From Flavobacteriales bacterium (GTDB lineage: Bacteria; Bacteroidota; Bacteroidia; Flavobacteriales; JABDKJ01), in assembly GCA_013002285.1 (NCBI GenBank), contig JABDKJ010000076.1, positions 27,073 through 91,072 on the forward strand: a stretch of 64,000 bases of DNA. Direction: 5' to 3'. Positions 24,306 to 33,102 of this stretch are shown here, one piece after another. The notes below the pieces were generated by a model. That model did no database searches, was not told the DNA's origin, and worked only from the letters and a program-made list of their open reading frames with translations. Made by a program: the position numbers and the translations under genes. How positions within the stretch are numbered: position 1 is the first letter of the stretch; each line of letters starts with the position of its first letter.

Positions 24306-25655
24306 CTACTTTTTTGCCAATTCTACGAACTTATCGAAAGACACTTCTTTTTCAGAGAGTTTCATGTTCTCTTTCAAATAGTCCTTGATCTTTCTATCAA
24401 AAATTGCATCAACCAATTTTTTTCTTTCGTCTTGGTTTTGAAGCACTCTTACAGCAGTTTCTTGCAATTCCTCATCTGCAGGAGATGGATAACCGTATTG
24501 TGCATAGTTTCTTACGATCAAAGACTTTGCTTCATTCAATACTTCGTCTTCTTCTAGCTTTAGTCCAAAGTTCTTGATCATTTCATTAGTGATCAACTGC
24601 CATTTAAGGCTCATCGCGTAGTTGTTGTAATCTTGCTCTACTTGTTCAGGAGTAACAGGCTTTTCTGAAGAACGCTGTATCCATCTTTTTAGGAATTCAT
24701 CTGGAAGTTGCACCTTGTGTTTTGAGATAAAGTGATCAGATGCATCTCTCATGAACATCCTGTCGCTTTCTGTCACATATGCATCATCTAATTGAGCCTT
24801 GATCTTCGCCTTCATCTCATCGATCGAATTTACGTTTCCTTCTCCGTAGATCTTGTCAAAAAGTTCTTGGTTGATCTCAGACAATTCCACATGCTTGATC
24901 TCTTTGATCGTGAACTTGAATTTTGTATTAAGGTCGTGAACCTGGTCATGGGTAATATTCAATATCCTTCCCAATTCACCGTGGTTGCTTGTAATATGTT
25001 CCGGGTCGAGATCAACCGTGTCACCGATCTTGATGCCTGTTAGCTGTTTCTTAAGGTCTTCATTCTCAATATAGTTAAGCCCCACAGATGACTCATTCAT
25101 TATACCGCCTTCTTTAATATCGCCATTCTCGTCCAACTCCACAAAAACACCTTTGATCACATCTTCATCACTTGATACCTCAGCATCCATAAGTTTTCCG
25201 TACATCTTTTGCATACGTTCCACTTCCTGATCGATCATTTTGTCATCCACTTTGATGATATAGTATTTGACCTTGTCTTTTGAACTTACTTTGACATCCA
25301 ATTCTGGAGCTAAACCTAATTCATATTCGAATTCAAAGTCTTTTGGATCATCCCAGTCACCTTTTTCACCTTCAGCTAGTGGAAGAGGAGTTCCTAGAAC
25401 ATCGATCTTGTTCTCAGTGATGTACTTGTAAATGCTTTCGCTAAGGACTTTGTTGATCTCTTCAGCTAATAAATGTCTACCAACTTTCTTTTTTACAACA
25501 CCCATAGGGATAGTCCCAGGTCTGAAACCAGGCATATTCATTTGCTTTCTGTAAGATCTTAACGCAGTATCGTACTGTGTTGCATAATCATCAGGGCTAA
25601 GGACTATCTTTAACTTAGCGTTGAGCCTGTCAATATTTTCTTGAACAATATTCAT
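24306..25655 (-). CDS. tig: Trigger factor, ribosome-associated chaperone
   Basis: 449 residues. The N-terminal ribosome-binding domain carries the signature PGFRPGTIPMGVVKK (residues about 43-57). The middle domain is a diverged FKBP/PPIase type, as is usual in Bacteroidota, and the C-terminal part is the long helical chaperone arm (from about residue 250). It binds nascent chains at the ribosome exit tunnel. Heads the tig-clpP-clpX group; tRNA-Leu(UAG) lies 68 bp upstream on the same strand. Confidence 0.95.
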   Translation of the reverse strand: MNIVQENIDRLNAKLKIVLSPDDYATQYDTALRSYRKQMNMPGFRPGTIPMGVVKKKVGRHLLAEEINKVLSESIYKYITENKIDVLGTPLPLAEGEKGDWDDPKDFEFEYELGLAPELDVKVSSKDKVKYYIIKVDDKMIDQEVERMQKMYGKLMDAEVSSDEDVIKGVFVELDENGDIKEGGIMNESSVGLNYIENEDLKKQLTGIKIGDTVDLDPEHITSNHGELGRILNITHDQVHDLNTKFKFTIKEIKHVELSEINQELFDKIYGEGNVNSIDEMKAKIKAQLDDAYVTESDRMFMRDASDHFISKHKVQLPDEFLKRWIQRSSEKPVTPEQVEQDYNNYAMSLKWQLITNEMIKNFGLKLEEDEVLNEAKSLIVRNYAQYGYPSPADEELQETAVRVLQNQDERKKLVDAIFDRKIKDYLKENMKLSEKEVSFDKFVELAKK

Positions 25656-25723
25656 ATGTAAAAGGGTCTTTTGAAAATTAGCGTTTAGTCGTGTTAACTA
25701 AAGAATTTCGCTTGAAAAAAATG

Positions 25724-25805
25724 TGCGGATAGAGGGAGTCGAACCCCCACACCTTGCGGCACTAGATCCTAAGTCTAGCGTGTCTACCAATTCCACCATA
25801 TCCGC
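25724..25805 (-). tRNA. tRNA-Leu (anticodon UAG)
   Basis: 82 nt including discriminator A; acceptor GCGGATA/TATCCGC, T arm GGGGGTTCGACTCCC, long variable arm as expected for Leu. Anticodon loop CTTAGGA gives UAG. CCA is not encoded. Confidence 0.97.
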
Positions 25806-25860
25806 ATTTTTTAATGCCATCTTTTGTTCGAGTTCCGTTGAACCTTTCTAAAAAGGAGTG

Positions 25861-25868
25861 CAAAGATA
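25861..25868 (-). promoter_or_regulatory. Candidate -7 element for tRNA-Leu(UAG)
   Basis: Minus-strand TATCTTTG, a perfect TAnnTTTG match, about 55 bp upstream of the tRNA 5' end. The -33 half is not obvious. Confidence 0.55.
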
Positions 25869-25948
25869 CTTTTTTTATCTTTTTTCCTAAGTAATTATCA
25901 TCGAAAATAAACCAATAACTTCTATTTTCGTCAGCCTTTAATTCAGCT

Positions 25949-26842
25949 ATGAAAAGCATAGATCCAAAAGAAACAACCCTTGCTAAGATGCACGGCTATT
26001 TGCTGGGCGCTATAGGCCCTAGACCAATAGCACTTGCTAGCACAATTAATGAGAATGGAGACCCCAATTTGGCTCCGTTCAGTTTTTTTAATGTATTCAG
26101 CACAGTACCACCAATTTTGGTCTTTTCACCAGCAAGAAGGGGAAGAGACAACACCACTAAGCACACCTATGAGAATGCTAAAGCAACTAAGGAATGTGTG
26201 ATAAATGTTGTAACATATGACATTGTGCAGCAGACGTCTCTTTCAAGTACTGAATATGCTGAAGGTGTGAGCGAATTTGAGAAGGCTGGATTTACCCCAG
26301 TTCCTTCTGATATTGTGGCACCCTATAGAGTTAAAGAATCTCCAGTTCAATTTGAGTGTATAGTCAAAGATATCATCGAAATGGGAGATCATGGAGGAGC
26401 AGGAAATCTGATCATGTGCGAAGTCGTAAAAATGCACATAGACGAGTCGATCTTGGATGAGGAAGGTAGGATCGACCAAAGAAAGATCGACCTTGTAGCC
26501 AGAATGGGAGGGAACTACTACTGCCGTGCTCAGGGAGAGGCCCTGTTCGAAGTTCCTAAGCCATTACGCAATTTAGGAATAGGGGTAGATGCCCTTCCTG
26601 AAGATGTGCGAATGAGTAAAATATTAACTGGTAACGACCTTGGTCTATTGGGTAATGTAGAAGAGGTCCCCAATGAGACAGATGTCAATGATTTTAAACT
26701 CATTGAATTAAGTGATATCTTTGTAGAGTTGCAGGATGAAGCAGGAGAGTTGGAAAAGAAATTGCATCAAAGGGCCCATGACTACCTAGAAAAAGGTCAG
26801 GTTGATGAGGCTTGGAAAACTTTACTTTCTTACAATAATTAA
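25949..26842 (+). CDS. Flavin reductase family protein (DIM6/NTAB-like)
   Basis: 297 residues of the split-barrel flavin reductase-like family, which binds FMN and often serves as the reductase partner of a monooxygenase. The N-terminal FMN-site segment GPRPIALASTINENGDPNLAPFSFFN (residues about 23-48) and SPARRGRDNTTKHTYENA (about 71-88) are clear family marks, as is RMGGNYYCR near 181. A C-terminal extension of about 90 residues, with an EEVPNETDVNDF stretch and a helical end, lies beyond the usual core. It shares a strand with the DUF3127 gene 12 bp downstream. Substrate unknown. Confidence 0.88.
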   Translation: MKSIDPKETTLAKMHGYLLGAIGPRPIALASTINENGDPNLAPFSFFNVFSTVPPILVFSPARRGRDNTTKHTYENAKATKECVINVVTYDIVQQTSLSSTEYAEGVSEFEKAGFTPVPSDIVAPYRVKESPVQFECIVKDIIEMGDHGGAGNLIMCEVVKMHIDESILDEEGRIDQRKIDLVARMGGNYYCRAQGEALFEVPKPLRNLGIGVDALPEDVRMSKILTGNDLGLLGNVEEVPNETDVNDFKLIELSDIFVELQDEAGELEKKLHQRAHDYLEKGQVDEAWKTLLSYNN

Positions 26843-26854
26843 TACTTTTTTTAG

Positions 26855-27226
26855 ATGTTTACAATAGAGGGAAAATTAAAGAGGATCAGTGAAACACAGC
26901 AGGTGACTGACTCATTCAAGAAAAGAGAATTTGTGATCACTCAGGACTCAGGACCATATCCACAATACATTTCATTTCAGTTGGTACAAGACAACTGTGG
27001 ACTAATTGATGGAATGCAAGAAGGAGACGAAGTAAAAATAAATTTTGATGTTAGAGGTCGCGAATGGACGGCTCCTGATGGACAAGTTAAATACTTCAAT
27101 TCTTTGAATGCATGGAGAATGGAAAAAGTAGGTGGTGGTGCTGATCAACCTCCCTTACCAGAAGTGGCTCCACCACCCGCAGAAGAACCAGCTCTACCTG
27201 AAGAAGAGGACGATCTTCCATTTTAG
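26855..27226 (+). CDS. DUF3127 domain protein (OB-fold, SSB-like)
   Basis: 123 residues. The core (MFTIEGKLKRISETQQVTDSFKKREFVI, then QLVQDNCGLIDGMQEGDEVKINFDVRGREW) matches DUF3127, a Bacteroidota family with an OB-fold related to single-stranded DNA-binding proteins. The C-terminus is a Pro/Glu tail ending in acidic residues (EEEDDLPF), just as in SSB tails that recruit partner proteins. Role in replication or repair is plausible but unproven. The stop overlaps the convergent ABC permease stop by 4 bp. Confidence 0.88.
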   Translation: MFTIEGKLKRISETQQVTDSFKKREFVITQDSGPYPQYISFQLVQDNCGLIDGMQEGDEVKINFDVRGREWTAPDGQVKYFNSLNAWRMEKVGGGADQPPLPEVAPPPAEEPALPEEEDDLPF

Positions 27227-28362
27227 GTTTTTGCAGAGCGCACGTCCAGTGCATCTCTCAAGCCATTTCCAACCAGCGTAAAAGCGAGGACTAAAAGCAT
27301 TATACAAAGACCTGGTAAAATTGCAAGGTAAGCGAGATCCGTGGTGATGTAAGAATAATGCTCTTTGATCATATAGCCCCAAGAGGGCATAGGAACCTGT
27401 GTTCCAATTCCTAAGAAACTCAGACCAGCTTCTAATAGAATAGCCGTAGCAAAGTTTGCTGCAGATATGACGATAACAGGGTCAATGGAATTGGGCAACA
27501 CATGTTTACTGATGATCCGCCAATTTGAATAGCCTAAAGCTTTTGCGGCTTCTACATATTCTTTTTCCTTTATGCTCAGTATTTCTCCTCTGACAACACG
27601 AGCAACTTCCACCCACATGGTAAGTCCAACGGCAATGAAAACTTGAATGAAGCCTTTGCCGAAAAGTAAAGTAAGCGCAATGACGATAAGAAGAGTAGGT
27701 ATAGACCAAATGACATTGATAAACCACATGACGATATTATCAACCCAACCTCCGAAATATCCGGCAATACTTCCTAGAGTAAGGCCAATAATAAGCGATA
27801 TGAGAACTGCAATAAGACCCACTGATAGTGAAATTATAGTGCCCCCGAGTAAACGGCTGAGCATGTCCCTTCCAAACTTATCAGTACCTAGAACATAGCG
27901 TTTGGAAATGATGAGTTCCTGAGTAATATATGTCTGAGGATCTCCCTTGAAATTGGGACCTACGACTTCCTCAAATGAATAGGCAGTCAGTCTTCCTTGT
28001 TTTTCATTGTTCTTTCCGTTAATTTCTTCTAGGATCACAGTTCCGTTCTCGATCTTATATGAGTGAAAAGGGTATAGGTCGTATTCACTTGAAAGACCTC
28101 CAAAAAAAAGCCCCTTTCCGAACAAAGATCCTTCAGTGAGTGTAGAACTATGGACTTTTAGGAAATGTCCTACAAAACCAGGTTTCTTTTGAGCATAGGG
28201 CAGTGTCTTAAGGTCTGCATTATGAGTGCTGTCTGGCCGTATATAAGCTCCAAGGATTGAAATAAGAATAGCCCCAAAAATGATGAAAGTTCCAAAAATG
28301 GTTGCTTTGTCTCGTTTCAATTTCTTGAAAATGCCTCCCCAATATGTGTCTTGTTCGCTCAA
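27223..28362 (-). CDS. Peptide-type ABC transporter permease (OppC/DppC family)
   Basis: 379 residues. A short cytoplasmic N-terminus and first helix (about 16-38), then a long periplasmic stretch to about residue 165, then five helices with the BPD permease EAA loop (EAAKALGYSNWRIISKHVLPNS, near 275). The family forms the inner-membrane channel of oligopeptide/nickel importers. Its partners (OppA/B/D/F) are not in this window, so it is an orphan here, in an operon with GT2 and a flippase-like gene whose coding ends overlap by 4 bp. The long periplasmic insert is larger than in the classic OppC. Confidence 0.85.
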   Translation of the reverse strand: MSEQDTYWGGIFKKLKRDKATIFGTFIIFGAILISILGAYIRPDSTHNADLKTLPYAQKKPGFVGHFLKVHSSTLTEGSLFGKGLFFGGLSSEYDLYPFHSYKIENGTVILEEINGKNNEKQGRLTAYSFEEVVGPNFKGDPQTYITQELIISKRYVLGTDKFGRDMLSRLLGGTIISLSVGLIAVLISLIIGLTLGSIAGYFGGWVDNIVMWFINVIWSIPTLLIVIALTLLFGKGFIQVFIAVGLTMWVEVARVVRGEILSIKEKEYVEAAKALGYSNWRIISKHVLPNSIDPVIVISAANFATAILLEAGLSFLGIGTQVPMPSWGYMIKEHYSYITTDLAYLAILPGLCIMLLVLAFTLVGNGLRDALDVRSAKT

Positions 28363-29486
28363 TTAATTTTAATCTCCCTTTCTTTCCAAGCGCTAGTCTT
28401 TTTAAAACTGAGAATCAATATTAAAAGAACATAAAAAGGATAAGCGATGGCCAAAATGGGGTAGAATAATATCAAAGATCGCTTTCTGAAATACGAAAGT
28501 GCAGGCCATAAAAAGAAAATATCCAGAAAGACTTTTGATGACGCAAAAACATGAAATAGAGGAACGGGTGCAGAGTATCCCTTAAATATCTGAACTAAGG
28601 AAATAGCAAAAAGCACATTGACCAAGATCGCAAAAAGTCCTGCTAGAAGTGAAGTAATGGTGCCGTTGACCCTAGTTTTACCGGCCCATCTTAGGCGTTG
28701 GGTAAACAGCTCTTTAAGTGTGGTAGCTGATCGTGTGCTCACTTTTAGCCAAGGTCTGAGAAAGGCCTTGACTTTTCCAGTTTTCGAGAAATGCTCCACC
28801 AATTTCATGTCATCTCCCGATGCGGTTTTGGTCCATGAGTTACTCGCAGCCAGGTCAGAAAGTCCTTCTTTTTTGTAAATGAGATGAGCTCCATTGGCCA
28901 ATATGGCTTTTCCAAGGCCCGCACTTCCAAAAGTGGTCATAGAGAGGGCCATGAATTCTAATGAGGAAATGGCCTGCCATATACTCTTGTATTCGAATTC
29001 GATCGGTAAAATGCACAGATCCGCTTTTCCGATCAGGGGAGAAATGCTTTCAGCCCATTTATCATGCAAGAAGACGTCTGCATCTAGTTGAACGATATAA
29101 CCTGTATCTAGCCGAGACCATGCCTTTTTTAATGCGTCTTTCTTTCCTTTTTCTTGAGGACCTAGATCGATCAGTTCAACAGGCAAATGACCACTGTAGT
29201 TTTTTATGATCTCAACTGAAGGGACATCTGAGTGGTCGTTTACAAATAGGATCTTCTGGAGTCCTTTGCTAAAGTTCTGCCCTTCTAAACTAGAAAGCAA
29301 AAGAGGCAGAGTATCTTTCTCATTTCGAAATGGGATGAGGACGCTGTAACTGTGTTCCTGTGGTCCATCCTCCAAGCGTTGCCCTTTCACTTTGTACCAT
29401 CCCCACACCAAGAAAATGATCAATAGCCCATAAGCGAAAATGATCAAATGCATGATCACGGATATTTCAGGTGAAATTGAGGTCAT
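28359..29486 (-). CDS. Glycosyltransferase family 2 membrane protein
   Basis: 375 residues. N-terminal helix (about 8-27), GT-A domain with YSVLIPFRNEKDTLPLLL near 47 and the nucleotide-metal motif DADVFLHDKW near 135, then TQRLRWAGK (QxxRW) near 264, followed by three or four C-terminal helices. This is a processive-type GT2 of the membrane-anchored class. Acceptor unknown. It overlaps the permease gene by 4 bp at its 3' end and the flippase-like gene by 4 bp at its start; the neighbours suggest a membrane glycolipid. Confidence 0.86.
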   Translation of the reverse strand: MTSISPEISVIMHLIIFAYGLLIIFLVWGWYKVKGQRLEDGPQEHSYSVLIPFRNEKDTLPLLLSSLEGQNFSKGLQKILFVNDHSDVPSVEIIKNYSGHLPVELIDLGPQEKGKKDALKKAWSRLDTGYIVQLDADVFLHDKWAESISPLIGKADLCILPIEFEYKSIWQAISSLEFMALSMTTFGSAGLGKAILANGAHLIYKKEGLSDLAASNSWTKTASGDDMKLVEHFSKTGKVKAFLRPWLKVSTRSATTLKELFTQRLRWAGKTRVNGTITSLLAGLFAILVNVLFAISLVQIFKGYSAPVPLFHVFASSKVFLDIFFLWPALSYFRKRSLILFYPILAIAYPFYVLLILILSFKKTSAWKEREIKIN

Positions 29487-30457
29487 GTTCTCACTCGTTT
29501 AGCAAGTAAAAAAAAGCTACCCATAAGCGCTGGTATACAGAGATTTACAACCCATAGAACAAGGGATGGCCATATAACTTGGAATTGTTCATCTGTTCCA
29601 AGATCTCCCGGATAAAAAGAAGAAATGACCATGATAGAGATCAATTCTCTTGGGCCCAAATTTCCCAACCATAAAGAGGGGAGAAGCCCCATGATAAAAT
29701 AAATGATGAATACACATAATAACAATTGCATCAGTGGCATTTGCAATGATGAAATAGATAGGAGCAAGGCGAATTGAAGGCTAAAAACCAAATAGCGAAG
29801 AACACTGAGCGAGATCACCTTAATGCGCTGTTCGTTACGTATTTCCTGGAAGGGTTGAGCGATCTCTTTGAAAACAGTTTTTTTAAGATCTATCCTTGCA
29901 AACCACTGAGACTTGAAGTAAAGAAGGAAGAAGACTGCGCTTGCTGCGATCCCTAAAGTAATAATGAGTGTTTTATGCTCTATAAAGTTTTTAGGAAAAA
30001 GGCAAATGCTTAAGGCAAGAAGCCCTGTGATCAATGATACTAAAGTCTGTGCAAAGCCTCCAAGGATGGACATTCCGGTGCCTTGCCCTCGATTTCTGCT
30101 TTCCAGGAAAAGTACGCGACCTATGAACGATCCACTTCGATTTGGACTTACAAAGCTCACTGCACTTCCAGCTAGCACTGAACGGAATGCTTTACTGTAT
30201 TCCAGTTGTTCGTACGGCTTCATTAATATCTGCCATTTGCGCGTTTCGAGATCCCAGTTTAAAAAGGACATTGCCCCAACTAGTAGAAAGACTAGCAGTG
30301 AGTTTGTACTGCTGAACAAGGTGCCTAGAAAAGTAGAAATATCCTTATGCTCGCTGTGTGAAAGTTTTTGGTAGATGACGTAAATAGCAGCAAGGAAAAT
30401 GAGAAATTTAAACGCAATAATGAAGGGCCGTAAACGAGTTGTTTTTATCGGAGGCAT
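29483..30457 (-). CDS. Lysylphosphatidylglycerol synthase TM/flippase-like membrane protein
   Basis: 324 residues from ATG 30457 ([10 protein letters not shown]); an upstream in-frame extension of 78 residues is not membrane-like and is rejected as a start. About seven membrane helices. NLGPRELI near residue 275 matches the family motif (GxGxRE), and [14 protein letters not shown] near 120 is another conserved segment. The family moves or modifies membrane lipids (MprF-type flippase domains) and often pairs with glycosyltransferases, as here. Divergent from ruvC across 42 bp. Confidence 0.85.
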   Translation of the reverse strand: MPPIKTTRLRPFIIAFKFLIFLAAIYVIYQKLSHSEHKDISTFLGTLFSSTNSLLVFLLVGAMSFLNWDLETRKWQILMKPYEQLEYSKAFRSVLAGSAVSFVSPNRSGSFIGRVLFLESRNRGQGTGMSILGGFAQTLVSLITGLLALSICLFPKNFIEHKTLIITLGIAASAVFFLLYFKSQWFARIDLKKTVFKEIAQPFQEIRNEQRIKVISLSVLRYLVFSLQFALLLSISSLQMPLMQLLLCVFIIYFIMGLLPSLWLGNLGPRELISIMVISSFYPGDLGTDEQFQVIWPSLVLWVVNLCIPALMGSFFLLAKRVRT

Positions 30458-30499
30458 TTTGTTGTTGACATGGCTAGACTCAAATATAGTCAAAGATCT

Positions 30500-31057
30500 A
30501 TGAAGAGAGAGAAGATCATATTGGGCGTGGATCCTGGAACCACGATAATGGGTTACGGGCTTATGTGCGTTTCCGGAAAAAAGACCGAAATGCTGAACAT
30601 GGGTGTGATACGATTGAGCAAATTGGAAACACATTCGGAAAAATTGGAGCGTATTTTTTCTCGTATTGCAGGTATCATAGACGAATTTCAACCCAATGAA
30701 ATGGCGATAGAGGCTCCTTTTTTTGGGAAGAACGTCCAGAGTATGTTGAAATTAGGAAGGGCCCAGGGAGTTGCAATAGCTGCGGCATTGAGTAAGAATG
30801 TACCTTACATCGAATATGCACCTCGAAGGATAAAACAAGCCATTACTGGAAATGGTAATGCTTCTAAGGAACAGGTAGCAGCTATGCTCCAGAATATTTT
30901 CAAGATCGTTGAAATGCCAAAAGAACATGATGCTACAGATGGCTTAGCTGTTGCTTTATGTCACCATTTTTCTGCTGGAAAGGTTTTGGGGAATGGGAAA
31001 AGCTTTACTGGCTGGAAGGCTTTTGTTCAGGATCAGAAGCACAGAGTAAAGGAATGA
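30500..31057 (+). CDS. ruvC: Holliday junction resolvase RuvC
   Basis: Structure-specific endonuclease that resolves recombination intermediates with RuvAB. 185 residues from ATG 30500; an in-frame ATG at 30470 would add 10 residues and is less typical. Catalytic acids: D11 in GVDPGTT, the Glu of MAIEAPFF near 71, and Asp residues in the [14 protein letters not shown] segment near 146. The C-terminus abuts the convergent HIT gene (stop codons at 31057 and 31058). No ruvA or ruvB is adjacent. Confidence 0.96.
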   Translation: MKREKIILGVDPGTTIMGYGLMCVSGKKTEMLNMGVIRLSKLETHSEKLERIFSRIAGIIDEFQPNEMAIEAPFFGKNVQSMLKLGRAQGVAIAAALSKNVPYIEYAPRRIKQAITGNGNASKEQVAAMLQNIFKIVEMPKEHDATDGLAVALCHHFSAGKVLGNGKSFTGWKAFVQDQKHRVKE

Positions 31058-31447
31058 TCAGTTAGCGTTTATCCGATCAGCGATGCTTTTCAATTCCTCT
31101 TGTTCTAATTTAAGTTTGGGTTTGGAAAAATTCATATCCTCTAAAGAATTGATGGGGATGAGATGAATGTGTGCATGCGGCACTTCCAAACCAATTACTG
31201 AAACGCCAATGCGTTCGCAATGAATGGCCTTCTCTATTTTCTTTGCCACTTGTTTAGCGAAAACATGCATTCTTGAGAGCAGATCATCATCGATGTCAAA
31301 AATGTAGTCTACTTCTTTTTTTGGAATGACCAAAGTATGGCCTTTAGCCAAAGGCATAATGTCTAAGAATGCCAAAAAGTCTTCGTCTTCGGCAATTTTA
31401 AATGCAGGAATTTCTCCCTTTACTATTTGAGTAAAAATGGTAGCCAT
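31058..31447 (-). CDS. HIT family protein (HinT-type nucleotide hydrolase)
   Basis: 129 residues with the histidine triad HAHIHLIPI near residue 100 and the ITL-type core KGHTLVIPKKEV near 36-46. HinT-like enzymes cleave phosphoramidates such as aminoacyl-AMP. It begins where greA ends (31447 shared), so the two are co-transcribed. The stop abuts that of ruvC. Confidence 0.94.
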   Translation of the reverse strand: MATIFTQIVKGEIPAFKIAEDEDFLAFLDIMPLAKGHTLVIPKKEVDYIFDIDDDLLSRMHVFAKQVAKKIEKAIHCERIGVSVIGLEVPHAHIHLIPINSLEDMNFSKPKLKLEQEELKSIADRINAN

Positions 31448-31935
31448 TAGCGGCTGATATTCAAGATCTTGAATTTGATCTTTCCTGCTGGTATTTCAAT
31501 TTCTGCAATATCACCAACTTCCTTTCCGATCAGTCCTTTTCCGATAGGAGAGTCCACAGAGATCTTCTTTGCCGCTAGGTTTGCTTCATTCTCTGCAACC
31601 AGCGTATATTCCATCTCCATTTTATTGGACATGTTCAAGATCTTGACCTTAGAGAGTATCAGGACTTTGGAATTATCCATCTGAGATTCATCGATCAAAC
31701 GTGCATTAGCCATGAGCGATTCCAGCTGGCCTATTTTCAGCTCTAAAAGGCCCTGAGCCTCTTTAGCAGCATCGTATTCAGCATTCTCAGAAAGATCGCC
31801 TTTATCACGTGCATCTGCGATCTGTTGAGAGATCTTTGGTCTTTCAACGCTTTTCAGCTGATGCAATTCTTCCTTTAAATTATTTAAGCCCTCTTCAGTA
31901 TAATATGTTATCTGGCTCGACATAATAGTTGACAT
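31447..31935 (-). CDS. greA: Transcription elongation factor GreA
   Basis: GreA/GreB-type factor stimulating transcript cleavage in stalled RNA polymerase. The N-terminal coiled coil carries the tip signature GDLSENAEYDAAKEAQG near residue 51 (the acidic D/E pair). The C-terminal globular domain has SPIGKGLIGKEVGD near 129. 162 residues from ATG 31935; ATG 31923 (MSSQITYY) is an equally good start. No separate Gre factor is seen here. Confidence 0.96.
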   Translation of the reverse strand: MSTIMSSQITYYTEEGLNNLKEELHQLKSVERPKISQQIADARDKGDLSENAEYDAAKEAQGLLELKIGQLESLMANARLIDESQMDNSKVLILSKVKILNMSNKMEMEYTLVAENEANLAAKKISVDSPIGKGLIGKEVGDIAEIEIPAGKIKFKILNISR

Positions 31936-31956
31936 TTATAGTGTTCAGTTTAAACC

Positions 31957-31990
31957 AAAAAAAAATAGACCCTCATAAAGAGGGTACTAT
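31957..31990 (-). terminator. Rho-independent terminator after the PorV-like gene
   Basis: Read on the minus strand: stem AGTACCCTC / GAGGGTCT with loop TTTAT, then ten T residues; about 40 bp after the stop at 32029. It ends the three-gene TonB-receptor operon and insulates greA. Confidence 0.88.
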
Positions 31991-32028
31991 TCAATCTTCA
32001 AATATAAGAAAATTTGAGAATTTCTTGT

Positions 32029-33075
32029 CTAGAGGTCTAGCCTTAAGCCAATTGAGTGTACTCCGTCAAATGGATTAGTGACCTGATAAGAATAATCGAA
32101 ACCAAGGGATCCACCTTCATCACCTATGGGCAATGCCAATGAAGCACCAAAAGCAGGTCCGCTTAAAGCATTCGTGTCTTCGTCTATTAATTTGCTTTCT
32201 GGTTCCAATGAATATCCACCTCTTAGGTTGAAGTATTCTTTGAAAGAATACTCAAGTCCTACTTTGTATTGGTCTTTTGAGAATGAATTCGAAGTGAAAC
32301 TCACCATTCCCGTAAGGTCATGGTCTTCGGCCAATACGAAATCGTATCCAACACCAATATTCACAAGAGAAGGCAATTCAAAAGAAGCTGATCTTTGCTC
32401 TACATTAAGTGAACTTCCGTTTCCTGTTGTTACACCTTCCGTAAGTCCAGTTCCGCTGTATTTCATTCCAGGGCCAACATTTTTCAAAGCGATCCCGAAT
32501 TTCACCTGATCCCTTTCACCTGAAACATATTTGATACCTGCATCCAACGCAAAGCCACTGGCGTTGATATCGGCTATTCCTTCTGAAACGATCTTCAAAC
32601 TCATTCCTCCATAAATACTATTAGAGAATTCTTTTGCAAAAGATAGCGCCAGATTCGAGAAATTAGGCGAGAATGTCGTTCCATCTCCTTCGGGTAAAGC
32701 AGTTGTGGATCTTGCAAGTTCACCCCAATCGATTGAAACAACAGAAATTCCTATTACGCTAGATTCTCCCAATCTTTGAGAAAGACCTATGGCGTTAATA
32801 CTGATATCTGCTCCGCTCAACCAAGTTGTATTGGTGAACATGATCTCTGACTTTCTAGTAAAGGCTATGCCGGCAGGATTTAGGAATGACCCCATTATCC
32901 CTTCTACATTGGCGATATTCGCGCCAGCAAGACCGGTACTTCTGGCCCAAGGGTTTATCAATAATTGTGTCCCTCCCGCAGAACCCACTCTGTCTTCATT
33001 TCCAGCAAACATATCGGCCGTGCTGAAAGTGAAAAGGGCTATTAGTATAATTGAGATATTTTTCATCTTTTTCAA
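32029..33075 (-). CDS. PorV/PorQ family outer-membrane protein
   Basis: 348 residues of the FadL-like barrel family that includes PorV and PorQ, T9SS shuttle and attachment components. Signal peptide about 1-24. The N-terminus has the family stretch RVGSAGGTQLLINPWARS and GLAGANIANVEG, then a barrel of repeated strands. A paralogue rather than the housekeeping PorV is likely, since it lies downstream of a TonB receptor and a giant exported protein (27 bp gap). It may chaperone or display that protein. Confidence 0.85.
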   Translation of the reverse strand: MKKMKNISIILIALFTFSTADMFAGNEDRVGSAGGTQLLINPWARSTGLAGANIANVEGIMGSFLNPAGIAFTRKSEIMFTNTTWLSGADISINAIGLSQRLGESSVIGISVVSIDWGELARSTTALPEGDGTTFSPNFSNLALSFAKEFSNSIYGGMSLKIVSEGIADINASGFALDAGIKYVSGERDQVKFGIALKNVGPGMKYSGTGLTEGVTTGNGSSLNVEQRSASFELPSLVNIGVGYDFVLAEDHDLTGMVSFTSNSFSKDQYKVGLEYSFKEYFNLRGGYSLEPESKLIDEDTNALSGPAFGASLALPIGDEGGSLGFDYSYQVTNPFDGVHSIGLRLDL

Positions 33076-33102
33076 TTCTTTGGCTTTGGTTAATAGTTCT
33101 AC

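Noticed and set aside
30458..30691. Upstream extension of the flippase-like gene
   Set aside because: Adds 78 residues without membrane or protein character and reaches into ruvC; the start at 30457 fits the first helix.
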